This document shows, piece after piece, positions 11,959 to 23,893 of a stretch of DNA of 42,500 bases. A program made the translations under genes and the position numbers. Within the stretch, counting starts at the first letter, position 1, and each line of letters begins with the position of its first letter. This DNA is from Monosiga brevicollis MX1. Lineage: Eukaryota; Opisthokonta; Choanoflagellata; Craspedida; Salpingoecidae. Where the stretch lies: the NCBI RefSeq assembly GCF_000002865.3, contig NW_001865051.1:818047-860546 (forward strand), read 5' to 3'. The notes beneath the pieces are model-generated. The model was not told the DNA's origin and did not search any database. It saw nothing but the letters and a program-made list of their open reading frames with translations.

Positions 11959-13360
11959 CGACGATGATGATGATTCCAAACCGGCACCCAAGCTCTCATT
12001 CGCCCCTTCATCGACTGGAACTGGCTTTGGTGGGTTTGGCGCCAAGCCCGCCACAAGTACAAGCTCGGCTTCATTGTCGTTTGGCAACAAAAGCACGCCC
12101 TTCGGGGGGTCGAGTGGCGCAGGACTCGCCGCCAGCAAACCTGTTTCTTTTGGAATCCCACCAGCAGCGGTTAAACCCGCTGAATCGGCATCTACCTCAA
12201 GCAGTTTGGCGTCCGCCTCAGGTAGCAAGGCGTCGCTTGCGAGCCAGTCGCTCTCATCGCCCAAGGTTGCGCTACCTCACCGCTTGTTGGTGCCGCGCCG
12301 CGCGTCGTGCGCCCCCCGTCCAATGTAGGCTGGCGCGAGGATCAACTTGGCAAGCTCAAGGCACTGAACACTGCTTTTTTGAAACATGTGACGGCCGAGG
12401 TGGGTCCCGTATCGCCCATTGTCCGATTATGCCTCTTTTGTGTTTCTCATCACGAAGGGGATTCGTGTGCCCCAACCTTAAATGCGTGTAGCTTGCCCAA
12501 CCGGGTGCCGTGGATTTGACTCCTGTTCTGGATGATTACAAGAAACATCTGAGCACAATTCGTAGTAGCTCGGCGCCCGCTGCGAGTGCCAAGCCCGATG
12601 TCCAGCCGAGTGCCACCAGCGCAGGCACTGATGCGAATAAGCCTACAGCCAGCGAGGCGAAAACGGGTGATGCTGCCAAGGAAGACTTGCCCGATGAAGG
12701 CGAAACGCTTCACAGCGTGCGGTGCGTTTCACTCAACTGGTCGTGCTCATCCAGATTCATTCGCTTGCTCACCGTCCAAATTGCCTGTTGTATCCCCATG
12801 GACCGTTCACAGTGCCAAGCTGTTTTACAAAGTCAAAGATGCGTGGAAAGATTCGGGTACAGGCACGCTGCGCGTGTTGAAGGAATCGGATACGAAGAAA
12901 ATTCGCCTCATCATTCGCGAGGATGAGGGATCGCGGTGAGTTTGGCAACGGTCTTGCGAGGGGGTTTCGTGCCAAGTGCTCACCACTCTTTGTTCGCCCG
13001 AGCAGAAAAATTCGCCTGAACGTCTATCTTCAAAAGGATTTGCCAGTGCTGGATGCGCAGAAGAACACGGTTTGTTGCGTTGTTCTGGACATATTACTTG
13101 GTCTTGGCCCTCATTGCCAGCAGGCAAGAGCGGTGTTCGAGGTTGACCCAACTCACACCCTGCCTCCTCATGATTTTTTAAATCTCTTCCTCGCATAGGT
13201 CATGTTGACGTTGGTTCCCAACCCGCCTTTGGAGCCGGAAAAGAAGGATCCGGAAGCAGATTCCGCTTCCGGTCCAGTGCCAGCCCTTCTCAAAGTCAAG
13301 ACGCCCGTCTTTGCTCAAAACTTGGCCAAGAAACTCAAGGAGCTCCAGGCCTCTTTGTAA
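10673..13360 (+). CDS. NUP50: Nucleoporin Nup50 with C-terminal Ran-binding domain
   Basis: Ten exons give 591 residues: 10673-10797, 10907-10949, 11063-11141, 11248-11606, 11735-12265, 12340-12399, 12492-12721, 12813-12935, 13006-13069, 13199-13360. The N-terminus AKRQADRQLT..GLFQKASSETLAKRK matches the importin-alpha-binding segment of Nup50. FKGFG and many FGG/FGN/FGA repeats follow, split by a long Asp tract. A central LDDYKKHL segment matches the Nup50 FKDYEKYL region. Residues about 476-591 form a RanBD1-type domain (AKLFYKVKDAW, GTGTLRVLKE, IRLIIREDEG, TLVPNPPLEP). Nup50 sits at the nuclear basket and promotes cargo release from importin-alpha/beta. The exon 5/6 junction is the weakest: the acceptor is GCGAG, and reading through instead gives a frame break. 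Confidence 0.93.
11880..11975 (+). repeat. GAY (Asp-codon) tract inside NUP50
   Basis: A mixed GAC/GAT run encodes a near-continuous polyaspartate of more than 20 residues, interrupted by a few Asn. It separates two FG-repeat blocks of the nucleoporin and contains a purer GAT microsatellite core. Confidence 0.95.
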
Positions 13361-13470
13361 TCAGCCACGAGAAAGGTCAAAACTCGAAATTGAATTCTGG
13401 GCATGGCATATGGGTTGGAAACGTCATGATTTGCAATGTTAAAATCAAACTCTTTTGGCTCGGTTCTGCT

Positions 13471-15543
13471 TCATCCTGTATCAGCGTTCATGGCTGGACT
13501 TGTGTGGCCTAGTTCCCGTTGGTGCAAACCCTTGAGTGAATCCACAACGGGCTCGAGGGCAGGGTCTTGAGCAGCGCGCATAGCGGTCTTTCCCATCCAA
13601 ATCAAGCCAAGGCAGGAATGTAAGGTTTATGGGGCAAACTATGCCGTGCGAATATACATGCAGCCATGCAGCAACCAACGGCGACTCACCATAACCTCCT
13701 GCACATTCGAACTGTCAACGAAGTTGCCTGATACCTGAACCAGAAAATAAAACAAAAAAAACCAAGGGGTCGGGGCGACAGCCAATGTTTGTCAGCTGCG
13801 CGGCAAAACATGCTTGCATGATTCGGCCTGAAGCTTCAAGGGATTAAGCAAACCAGCCGACGGACCGCAATGGTATCGGTCAAGTTGGTGACGGTATGTG
13901 GACTTCCACCCGGAACAAAGAGGAGATCACCGGCACGCAGGACACAGCGCATAGGTGTTGCATATTGCACGGCAGGGGTCTCTGGCTCATCGGGGCGACG
14001 AACATCAGCCTGCCAGCAGGTTACGAAAGAAGGCATGACGAAAAGATTGGTCGCGGAGGAGTGAAACACGCAAGTGCAAGCGCAGGAAACGGGAGCTTGC
14101 GGCATGGATACTACCTCAAAGATGGGTTCAGCTGAGGCGCTGTAGTCTGGATAGAGCAGGGGGAGCTGAGCGGGTGGTAGAAAAATCCATTCCTTCTCGC
14201 CCGACATCATGGCCATATAAAAGTGTGTGCCAAAGACGTCCACATGCCACGCGCTGCTGACGTGTTTGGGGCCAATGAATAAGCTGGGCCAAGCTGCTTG
14301 ATATCGCTGCCCGGCTGGCTGTTGAGTCAGATAGTCGTTGTCGACCCATTTGGGCATTTGTAGGCGAGCAGCCAAATCGGGGCAGTGCACAGGTAATGAC
14401 CAGTCAAACAGGTAGAGATCCTGCCAAAAAGGTGCGTTGGTGATTGCGGCAGCTACCAACCGACGCGCGAGACGAGCGGGTGGAAGTAAAAGAGAACCAT
14501 GCACCGTACCTCTGCCTGGTGAGTAGCGAGGCGCTCAAGAAAGTCGGACACGGTGGTGTGCTGAGCATCTTCGAGCCTAGCCCAGTTGACGCTGTCGGCC
14601 ATGGGTCGGCGCAGTTGAACCTGTTGGTGTTCAACCAAAAACGCGTGCACACACAGAGAGAGGGAGAGAGAGAGCGTGTGTGAGACAGAGTGAGAATGTT
14701 GAGATACTGGCAGAGGCGTTGCAAGTGGCAAAAGGCCTCACCCGCGATTCACCGGCCAACTCTCGGATCGTGTCCAAGGAGAGGAGGGAAGCGGACATTG
14801 CATACGCCCCACGCCGGATGACAACCGGGCGCCTGCGGTGTTGAGAGGCGGCAACGATGCCAAAAGTCCAGGTGTCGGATCAGCAGGAGAACGATCGACC
14901 AGCATCGGTGCAGGTGTTGGTGGACACGATGATGCAATGCGTACCGTGGTCGCACAAAACGAGCCTGAAACTCAGACACGGTCAGGTGTTCGGCCTCCAC
15001 CTCGGTCACGGGGGTGTACGAGATGGCCTGGCGAGCCGAGACGGGCGTGGCGGGCGGATCAGCAAGGAGAGCTGCCCGCTGGGTCAGGGCGGCGTCTGCC
15101 AGCAACGCACGGGCAGCAACTTTAACCAGGGGTCCATCCTGAAGTGCTCCTGGCTGAAGTTGTCGAAAATTGTCGAGGATGAGGCGCGCGTCGCTGGGCT
15201 GGCGCAGGAGCAGCAGGGCGCCCAGCAAAGCCTCGAGCACCCCATTGTGTTCGCTGCGCTCCGAGCACGCGCGCTCTATTGCAGCAGCCGGTTCGGTCAG
15301 AGGTTCTGGTCTTGTCCAGGGCGCCAAGGCGTGTGTGCGCCGTACACAGGTGACGAGCAATTCGCGGCCCGCCGCGGAACGTGCAAAGCGAACCAGTCGC
15401 GTCTGTGGACAAGCGGGCTGGCTCGGGGCTGACGCCGCCCCTGCTCGGGCTGCACGACGCATGTGCCGTGCCAGCAGCACAAAGATGTCACCGGACGGAG
15501 CCCCCTCTCCATCCCCCTCTCCACAGCAGCAGCAGCGCCCCAT
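13471..15543 (-). CDS. JmjC-domain 2-oxoglutarate/Fe(II) oxygenase
   Basis: Seven exons (15543-14945, 14832-14742, 14620-14510, 14420-14115, 14009-13866, 13734-13690, 13587-13471) splice in phase to 470 residues. Residues 1-180 are Ala/Leu/Arg-rich and probably helical. The cupin entry follows: LTVSEFQARFVR, PVVIRRGAYAM, TVSDFLERL. The JmjC core WPSLFIGP..SSAWHVDVFGTHFYMAMMSGEKEW supplies the iron-binding HxD. LLFVPGGSPHTVTNL supplies the distal His, followed by VSGNFVD. All three metal ligands are present, so activity is expected. The layout (helical N-terminus, then JmjC) recalls JMJD5/KDM8, but the core looks closer to JMJD4/JMJD6-type hydroxylases, so the substrate is unknown. The first ATG is uncertain (15543 chosen). 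A GT/AG-rich low-complexity stretch sits in intron 2 near 14645-14690. Confidence 0.82.
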
Positions 15544-17087
15544 GTTCGTTCGACCAGTCGATCGCCTTCTGTGCTGGTACTGGTGCTGGCTCCTCTCTCT
15601 CACTCCCACTTCACATTGTCAGCATGTCAGCATGTCATCTTACGCCGTTTGCGTGCATGCACGCACCGTGGAGGGTTGTCCGCCAGCCAGCAGCTGGGAT
15701 GCTACAGCAGTGGAGCGGGCATGGCAAGAAGGGGCGCTGTCCGCGTGTTTCTGTCCGCAGGCAAGTCGTGTCCGCTATGCGCTCGGATGGCCAGGGCTCG
15801 CGACTGACAGGACAAGGGAAACAAGGCAGAGGGACAAAGCGAGATGTTGCCAGAATTTGTGTCCGCTTTTGCGCGCCGGACACGAAGCGATGCCTGGTAG
15901 ACGGGGCAACGTCATACTGAGGCGTGAGCGGGCGGCAAGTACTGTAGCTGCCTGCTCCTCTGGCGTTGTGCCCGCTCCAGCTCTGACAAACTCAAAGCAA
16001 AACCTTGGCAGGACACAAGGACGAGCAAAACCACCCCACCGTCATGGACTTCGTCCTCATTCCACCCAAAGGCCTCTAGGTGGCTTTGACACCCAAGCCG
16101 GCTTTCCGTCCGTTTGCACGCCACAGGGCGCCTTTTGTCCGGGTGCCTAAGAGCAGGATGGCCGTTACAGCCACGTTCCCACTTGTGTTTGCTGGCCCCT
16201 CCCCACCACATTGCGTTGCTCCGTCCTGATTCCTGGCCGCCTTGGGGCTCATAAATTGGTCATCATTGCCAGCGTGCCAGAGTGACCAGTCAGCCCTGCG
16301 TTCCTGCCCCCACTCCCTCACACACACACACACACACACACACGTACCAGCAAACACTGCCCCGACGCGCGTTCAGTCGCTTGTGGCCAGGCTCGGGCAG
16401 CAGAGCCCGTCCGTCCGGCTGCATACTTTCAACGGCCACTTGGATTCTGGGCATTGCCAGCCCCCACTTTCCTACTCACACTCTCCCAACTCAACCCCCT
16501 CGCCCACCCGTGACCGGCCAAGCGAGCGAGCGCGCATGCCATCCTCATTCCCACTGCTGCCATTGTCGCCGCCGTCGCTCACGCCACTACACACTCCCCT
16601 CTCTCCTTGTTGCCAGTTGTTTTTGCTCGCCAACACCATCACAGCGCTTGCTCTCGTTGCGTTTCCTACCCACACTATTGTACGAAAGCCAAGCCCTTGA
16701 CCTTGGTTGAGGCGTGACAAGCGACATTGGCATCCAGGCCACCAATCTGTTTTTCCTTCACATGCCACAGCGCCTCACCCCCTGAGTTTGGGGTCGGTGC
16801 GTTAAGACTCTGCACTCTCGACGGCCACTTGCTCTCGGCACGACCATCTCGCAACTGTGCCCGACGACCCCATTCTGCCCCCTCACTGCCCTCATCAGGT
16901 GCTACACTGCCACTTGATCGGGCCACACTCAAAGCGCCATTATCCCTGCATTTTTCCCAACTTTTTTTGAAGGAGACGCTCGTGGCGTGCGGCTGTGCTG
17001 AGCTTTCGTAACACCACGTTTTTACGCGTCTGCTCCCTGCTTGCCGTACTACCTGCACCGCAAAAAAAAAACAAAAACAAAAACACC
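15544..17087. other. Divergent intergenic region, JmjC and MYND genes
   Basis: About 1.5 kb with no supported exon. Open frames here are short and low complexity. It holds a (CA)12 run at about 16320-16343, a 16-bp palindrome TGCGTGCATGCACGCA near 15650, and an A-rich leader just before the MYND-protein ATG. It presumably contains both promoters and 5'UTRs. Confidence 0.55.
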
Positions 17088-18493
17088 ATGGCCACCGTGG
17101 GGCCTGGCGGCTTGCAAGTCAAGCTCCAATCCAACAACGTCTGCGGCAACCCCGTGTGTCGTCGCATTGCCCCGAAGCACAAGTGTGCTCGCTGCATGTC
17201 CATCTGCTGTACGTTTGCATATTCGTTGCTTGGTTGCAGCCTCTTGGACATGTCAATGCCGCGCCAATGAGCTGCAGCCCACGAATCGCCACTCACCAAT
17301 CATGCTGCTACTCCGTGACACTGGCCCCTAGACTGTAGCCGAGAATGCCAGTTGAGCCACTACAGCGTACATAAGATGCCCTGCAAGGCCATCGCCGCAC
17401 AATTCCTTGGCGTTGACAACCTTCGCTTCCTGGGTTTCGAGCCTCAGGACGCTGAGGATCGCCACATCATCATGGCCATCACAACCATTGCCGAACAGCT
17501 GGAACGCACCATGCCTCTACCCTCGTGCATGGTGCACCCAGATGCACCCCTCAGCCACTTTCATGAGGGCATTTTGCCGCTCCTGCCTGCCCACAAGGTA
17601 CACCCACCCCCCGTGACTATTCGCTCAACTTGCAGCCATCGCCCCCTTTTATATCCGACTCATACCACGGCCCTCTTGCCTACTTGCCGCTCTTGTAGGA
17701 GGGTGATTGCTTGATTGATGCTGATCAAACCTACGCCGGAGTTGTGCTCTCTCAGCGGCTGCTGCAAACCATGCTGTTGCGCGCCAACCTTCGCATGGGC
17801 GACGTGCTATACTCAATCACCACGCGCGATGGAGTGGCGCGTGCCGTTCTTGCCAGGGATCCCGATAGTGCCGACCGCGTCCTCATGTACACGCCCCTCA
17901 TCCCCATGCTCCGCCCCAGCCAAGGCGCTGCCATGGGCTCGATATCGGTGGCGTCGCTCATTCGCTGGCGACGTTCGACCATGTGCGCCCACGCTTCGGC
18001 CTCAGACCTGACGCAGTTCACGCCGACGGAGCGCGCCTCCATCGCTCAGGAGTTGCTCTTCCTGGCCGACCAAACTGCCTTTCCCACCATGCAGCTTGCC
18101 CGCGCCATGGGTGTTCGCGGTGCATTGGTGTTGCATGTGACAGAACACAATCTCTGTTGGCAATTCCGCCCGCGCTTCTTCTTGCGTGAAATGGGCGAAG
18201 AGGTGCTGCGCGCAATCGACAACTATGATCCTGACCAGGCCATTGTGACTCTGACCATGGGCTCGATTATTTCCAGCGAGGATAATCCCACCACGGTCCT
18301 GCTTGTCAACCCGCTCCACGTGGCCCGGGCATTTCATCAGCAGGTCCTCGAGCCCAAGGTGCTTGCCAACATGCGAGCTACCTGCTATCAGTCACCGTGC
18401 CAGGCTGAATACGACATGCTGCATGCCCGTCAGTCTCAAAAGGCCGCTCATTGCTCCGACATGGGGGTGGCAATCGATGAGAGTGAGGCGTGA
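17088..18493 (+). CDS. MYND zinc-finger protein
   Basis: Three exons (17088-17208, 17332-17597, 17699-18493) give 393 residues. An N-terminal MYND finger (residues 19-58) has zinc ligands C19, C24, C33, C36, C42, C46, H54 and C58, with the hallmark ICYCSRECQLSHYSVHKMPC spanning the first intron. The perfect join across that intron supports the model. MYND fingers are usually protein-interaction modules that bind proline-rich peptides. The remaining 330 residues are well-ordered in composition but match no family I recognise; there is no SET or ankyrin signature. The start ATG follows an unusually A-rich leader (17062-17087), which probably favours initiation. The gene converges on the Caprin-like gene. 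Confidence 0.8.
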
Positions 18494-19021
18494 TCCCTGC
18501 ACGCGCTGATACTAGACACCGGCAAATTGTGCTGATTATTATTATTCTTTCCAACCTTTCCTTCGATGTTTGATTTCTTTCCCTTTGAGTCCGTTGTTCT
18601 TGATGGCTGTGATCATACATAGCAAGACGATGACGTTCAAGACGATGTTTCATTACCGACATGTGAGTCCTTCCTGAGGTTTTCCGTTTTTTTTTTTTTT
18701 TTAAAGATTTCCACTCGCATATCTCTGCTCGTACCGTCGTGCTCAGCATTTTTAAAAGCACAAATGCAAAAGCGACACGGAAAAAAGAAGAGCTGTTTCA
18801 AGATGGCAGTGTTGTTGACATGTGAATAGATAATGACTTTGTGATCAGCCGTGAAGGCACATTTGACATGATGACTATGCTAGTGGCAAGAAGAGAATCG
18901 CGATTATGATGATCGAGGGCGCCGCATCTGGCTCCTGAACCATGAGAGAAAAGGAGAGAATGGGCAAAGAACACCAACGATACTCGTGTCAAAACAGTCG
19001 ATGCTGTCTTCAACTTTGCGC
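18494..19021. other. Convergent 3' spacer between MYND and Caprin-like genes
   Basis: Holds the two 3'UTRs, an ATT run near 18536-18546 and a T homopolymer at about 18687-18702. I see no gene and no canonical AATAAA signal that I could assign confidently. Confidence 0.5.
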
Positions 19022-22000
19022 TTAATGGTTCAGCGAAGCGAAGTAGGTGCCACTGCTGTGAGCTGGATGCGTGGGGTCGCTGTGGTTGGGCATGGTACTA
19101 CCAGCGCTGCTTGCACCTGTGCCATTGGTACGGTAGCCATAGCTTTGGTGACCCAAACCCAGTCCGAACGGAGCCTCTCCTTGTGCGACGTGGGTGTTCT
19201 CTTCATACGTAAAGGAATCTGAGGTCCTGGGAGGACCATACATGCCAATGCTACCTGTCGGGCGCTCGAGGCCCGGTGGAAAGCCACCGCTTCCGGCACC
19301 TAGTGTCCACATACCCGAGGTAAGAAAAACAGGCTTTCCTCCAAAACACAGTATCCCTCCTAATCGACATTCATGCAGGTAGTCAGGCCTTACCTGGCCG
19401 AAGGGGTGCTGTTGCTTCCTGAGCAGGCTGGGACGCATGTTGCGGGAGGGTTTGGTGGTCAGAGCTCGACTTGAATGGCTGATCCCGCACATGGCGGTTG
19501 AATGATGGTTCCGAAAGCAGCCCATGCGTGAAATCGGTATCAGAGTGCGCGACCTGAGCTGGGTCGATTCTCTGTGCATATGGCGCGTTAAGTGACATGG
19601 ACATGGGCGTTGGCTGCTGGAATTGATGAGGCGCTGCAGCAGGTTGATGCTGCTGTTGTTGCTGTTGTCGATGTTGATAAAATTGTTGGTACTGTTGCTG
19701 TTGTTGCTGTTGATAGTGTGGTTGATAGTGTTGTTGCTGCTGCTGCGGTTGCTGCTGCTGCGGTTGCTGTTGCTGTTGTTGCTGCTGTTGTTGTTGTTGT
19801 TGTTGAAACTGCTGTTGTTGCTGCGGCTGCGGCTGCGGCTGCGGCTGCTGTTGTGGTTGCTGTTGTGGTTGCTGCTGCCGCGGTGGTTGTTGTGGCTGTG
19901 ACGAAGGGGGTGACAAGTGTTGTTGAGCTTGTTGGCGAAATTGTGGCATGTGAGGCATGTTGCCAGTCAGCATAGCGTGCATTAGATGCGGCGGCATGCC
20001 CATTCCTCCAGGAGGATGCCCCATGCCCATCGCCTCTTGCATTTGCCGGAGCCACATCATTTGCTGCGTTGCAGGGCATGGAATACAAGAACAGATGTGA
20101 GCTGTCAGGCAAGGCGGCGGACACCAATTTTGCATGATCAAGAAAGAGATGTCAATACAAGTTGGTGACTTGGAGACAGACAGGCAGCCAGACAGGCAGA
20201 TAGACAAACAGCCAGACAGGCAGATAGACAGATAGATAGACAGACAGATAGACAGACAGACAGAAACACACGCTCCAGCGCATGCTGACCATCATCATAG
20301 GGTTGTTCATGGCAGCCTCCATCCAAGGCATGTATCCAGGATGGTTGCCTGCAGGGCTGTCATTCTGTGTTTCTGGCTCATCTGCAGCCTGATCCTGTTG
20401 CAGCATGTTGCCCTTTGTAAAGGCATCTGCGGCATGCTCTTCCGGCAGACCCGTGCTAGCCGAAAGTGTTCCATCCTCCTGACGGACAGCATTCATGTCC
20501 ACGGCACGAGTGGCCTCAGCATGGCTTGCCTCTGCGCTTGGTTCGGTCTGGTCAAGGGGCGGCCGCTCGTTCGTCCCTGTGTTTGCAGATGATTGGTGGC
20601 CAAAGCCCAAGTCTTCGCCGTGGCCCACGCTGGCCGCAAGAGGTTCAAATGGGGCCGACTCGCTTTGGGAAAGTGCTGAACCAGGGGCAGGCTCCTCCAC
20701 AGCCTCATCGGCGGGGTCAGCGAAGCAAACTCGGCCCGGAAAGCCTGTCACAGCTTCATTGCCCGCTTGGAGAGCGGCTGGGTGGCCATAGTAGGCCTCA
20801 AAACGCCGCTCTTCAAAGCTAGCCGAAACATTTGATGACTGCTCGGGGTTCACTCGCTCTGGCAAGGCGTTTTCACCAGACACCACGTCCATGGGTTCGT
20901 CGTGGACATGATGATCGCCCATGTCCTCTCCGGCGACATCTGAGTTGAGTTGAGTGGGCAGCACAACTGGCTGCTCACGGCGAAAGTCGGCTGACTTGTT
21001 GTCAGCTGGAGCCCGACGTGAGGCCTTGGCGCTCAAGATGGCCGGATCATCCAGGTCGTTCAGATCGACAGTGTCTTCGTGGGTGTCTGCATTGTCGGCT
21101 GCAGTTGCTTGCGTCTCAGGCTGGTGGTTGAACCAAGGCGTTGGCATCTGGTGTAAGCATAGGCAAGGCTTGCATGAGTGCATGGTCTACAGAACGTCCC
21201 TCAAATTGACGCGCCTCACTAAAACAACCATACGTACCTCGGACAAAACGGGAGCAGGAGGACGCAATACGACCACTGGATCAGCCGGGTCTGTTTGCAG
21301 AGTGGCCTCTTGTGCCGCAGCCGCCGTCTCAGTGTTGTCTTGCCCCTTGGTTTCTGCTGGCGCTGCATGCGCCTGTGGTGCAGCGGTTCCCTGTCCTTTT
21401 GGTTCAGCACTTGCACCCTGCTCTGGCTGTTGCAAATCCTGCTCCCGATGCTCACTATCTGTGTCCGCCTGCATTGGCTCCACCTCGTCGGCTGCCGGGC
21501 GTTTAGGCACGACATCGTCCGCCGCTGCCTCCGCTTCTACCTCTGCCTCTACCGAGTGATCGTCTGCTTCACCAAGTTTAGGCACCCTTGGTCCGTTGCC
21601 AATATTTGCCAAACAAACATGTTGTGCTTGCCACGCCTGAGCCAACGCTATGGCTGGAGCTTGATCGGCATTGGCGTCGCGCAACGGTGCCAGAAGAGGG
21701 ACAAAAGCGTCCGTGGCCAACTCCAGCGAAGCGGGTTCGTGGCTATCAATCGCGAGCAGAGAGGTTTGCCGTGCTGCTCCCTCGATGTCGGCTGCATTGG
21801 TGGGCAGAGTAGTGAGTGCCACCGCCACAGCCTCGAGGACCTGAGATGCATGGAAAGCATGCGCACGCATTGGATGGTGATCAAAGGGATTCATTGATGA
21901 GCAGACGGAGCAGGCCGAGCGTGATCGGCGGTTCGCGTGCATTTCATGGGCTGGGCGGACGTACCCGGCGGCAATAAGCACGTTCAAGACCAGCGACGGA

Positions 22001-23178
22001 AGCTTGCGTCTGTGCTTGAGCGTCCAGAACCCGAGCGCAAGTGGTCTCTAGTTGAGCCAGGAGAGAGGCGCGAAGGTGCGCGCGCTGGGCGCGAACACGC
22101 TCCTGTTGCTTAGCCTCCGAATTGATGACGTTTTCAAGACGTGTTTTAATGGAGTGCAGCTCCTGGATGAGTTGGAGAAGGCTGTCCTTGTGGGCCAGCA
22201 TCTCGCGTTGGTCATCTTCAATCTGACACCCGGGGTTCTCACGCAGCCGGGCTTCCACTTGCTCTGTTTTCATCTGCAGCGTGGCAAGAAATGTTGATTA
22301 GAAGCAGCAAGGTGATGAGGAGCGGATGAGAGTGAGCAAAGAACCGTCAAGGGACTAGGGTACAGGCGGCCGGTGATGTTGTTGGACCACCGGGGACAGG
22401 GTGGCATGACGAGTCATTCTACCTTGCGCTTGTTTAGTGCACGGAGGCGCTTATGAATGATGTCAAGGCACAGCTCGGTTTGCGATGGCTCGGCTGACTC
22501 TGCCGGAGTCATGGGAGCCAAAATCTCGGCCACATGTGCCTCCAAATCGGCCAAGGGCGCGGCCAAACTGGGCCAGGCGATGGCTTCGGGCTGCACAGCA
22601 ACGTCTGCTATCGGAGATGCGGGAGTATCCGTCGCGTTGGTCCCAGAAGCCTCAACAGCTGCTTCGCTCGATGAAGCCGGGGCAGCGACCGTGTCAGGTG
22701 CTTCATTCGTCTGAGAGCTTGTTGGCTCGTTGGGCAAGAGTCGTGTCGAGTCTTGTCGGGGTTGATCCGAAATCGTGGTGGTTGGAGCCGCAAACTCCAC
22801 GGCTTTGTCCGTGGTGGGAACCGAAGTGGATCCATCCGCCTTGGGAGGCAAGACTGATGCCTCTCCATTGCGGCTGGTGCCGTCAGGCACCTTTTTGTTG
22901 CGCTGGTGCGGACCAGATCGCGGGGTGCGCGGTCCTTTGGCCCCATTCGTACGGGCAGGGGCGTCAGTTGGTCCTGCCTTTTCGTTGCCACCATTGCGAC
23001 CATCACGGCGCTATTTGCGGTGCCAAGGAGAACCGTGAGTTGGTTGTTTTTGGAGAAAGCCCTGCTCTTGTCAAGGTCAGTGACTTACCCCAGATCGAGA
23101 ACGCCCAGCACCACCTCGACGCCGACCACCATTGCCAGCAGAGGCGCTGCTGGCTCGGGCGTCGGGAGCAGATTGCAT
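19022..23178 (-). CDS. Caprin-like RNA-granule protein with Gln-rich prion-like region
   Basis: Seven exons (23178-23089, 23010-22423, 22273-21965, 21840-21238, 21147-20272, 20063-19394, 19299-19022) give 1137 residues. The N-terminus is Arg/Gly-rich (GNGGRRRGGAGRSRSG). Residues about 205-330 carry LDIIHKRLRALNKRK followed by a charged coiled-coil (MLAHKDSLLQLIQELHSIKTRL). This matches the start of the Caprin homology region in both sequence pattern and placement. A long acidic, Ala/Glu-rich disordered middle follows. Exon 6 encodes Met/Gly/Pro-rich sequence, then a Gln/Tyr/His-rich stretch of about 100 residues. Caprins bind RNA and G3BP in stress granules; that role is inferred. The family call rests on one region, so a diverged paralogue is possible. 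The exon 5 donor may instead be slightly upstream. Confidence 0.72.
19641..19890 (-). repeat. Polyglutamine-coding CAG/CAA tract
   Basis: Minus-strand CAG/CAA repeat encoding runs of up to about 14 Gln broken by Pro, His, Tyr and Phe. It lies in exon 6 of the Caprin-like gene. Mixed CAA and CAG codons suggest selection for glutamine as well as DNA slippage. Confidence 0.95.
20173..20262. repeat. CAGA/TAGA/CAGG tetranucleotide repeat in a Caprin-like intron
   Basis: Imperfect array of 4-bp units inside the intron between exons 5 and 6. It begins within about 10 bases of the inferred splice donor on the minus strand. Translated through, it gives a Cys/Leu/Ser periodic frame that is not a real exon. 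Confidence 0.9.
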
Positions 23179-23584
23179 TGTGCTAGGTTGAACTTGCGAT
23201 GCAAGAAAGACTCAGACCGCCAAAGTGACGTGATTGCACACAGCTGGCCGTCAAAGTTGCCCCCGCTTGCCAAGTGATCACCGTATTTCCCCCACCCACG
23301 AAAACCCTGTGACCGCCGGGCATCACGAGTCAAAAATCCGCAAGCAACCATGAGTTCAAGTCTCCGGTCGCCCAACGAACACGGCACAGCACAAGAACCA
23401 CAAAGCCCCAACACCTCAACCCCAGACTGGTACAGCCACAACCACAGCCACAAACGCCACCAAGCCCATTGCCCACACAATCCACCACGAGCACCTCAAG
23501 CGACCCGCCGCTTCCCACACACCCCTGACCGCCTCGACTGCCATTGACAACCACTCACGATGACCCCACTGAACTGAACTGAAC

Positions 23585-23705
<121 letters not shown>

Positions 23706-23893
23706 GGAGGCATCAAGAGCACCACCAACGTGTGTGTGTGTTGTTGGGTAAAACAGCAAATAGTAAAGTGTGTCGTTGCTTACACTGGTGGTTAAAACAA
23801 GAAGAAGAAGAGATAAAGTCCGAGCGACTTGAGGCAGATATGGCAGGATTGGAATTCGTGGAGATGAGGGGGAGGGACACAAGACACACGAGG

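Noticed and set aside
12266-12339. Frameshift or pseudogene interpretation of NUP50
   Set aside because: The apparent frame break is resolved by a 74-bp intron with a GT donor and AG acceptor that keeps the conserved downstream Nup50 region in phase.
23350-23547. 65-residue His/Pro/Thr-rich plus-strand frame in the Caprin-like promoter
   Set aside because: Low complexity and antisense-proximal to the Caprin-like 5' end, without supporting splice sites.
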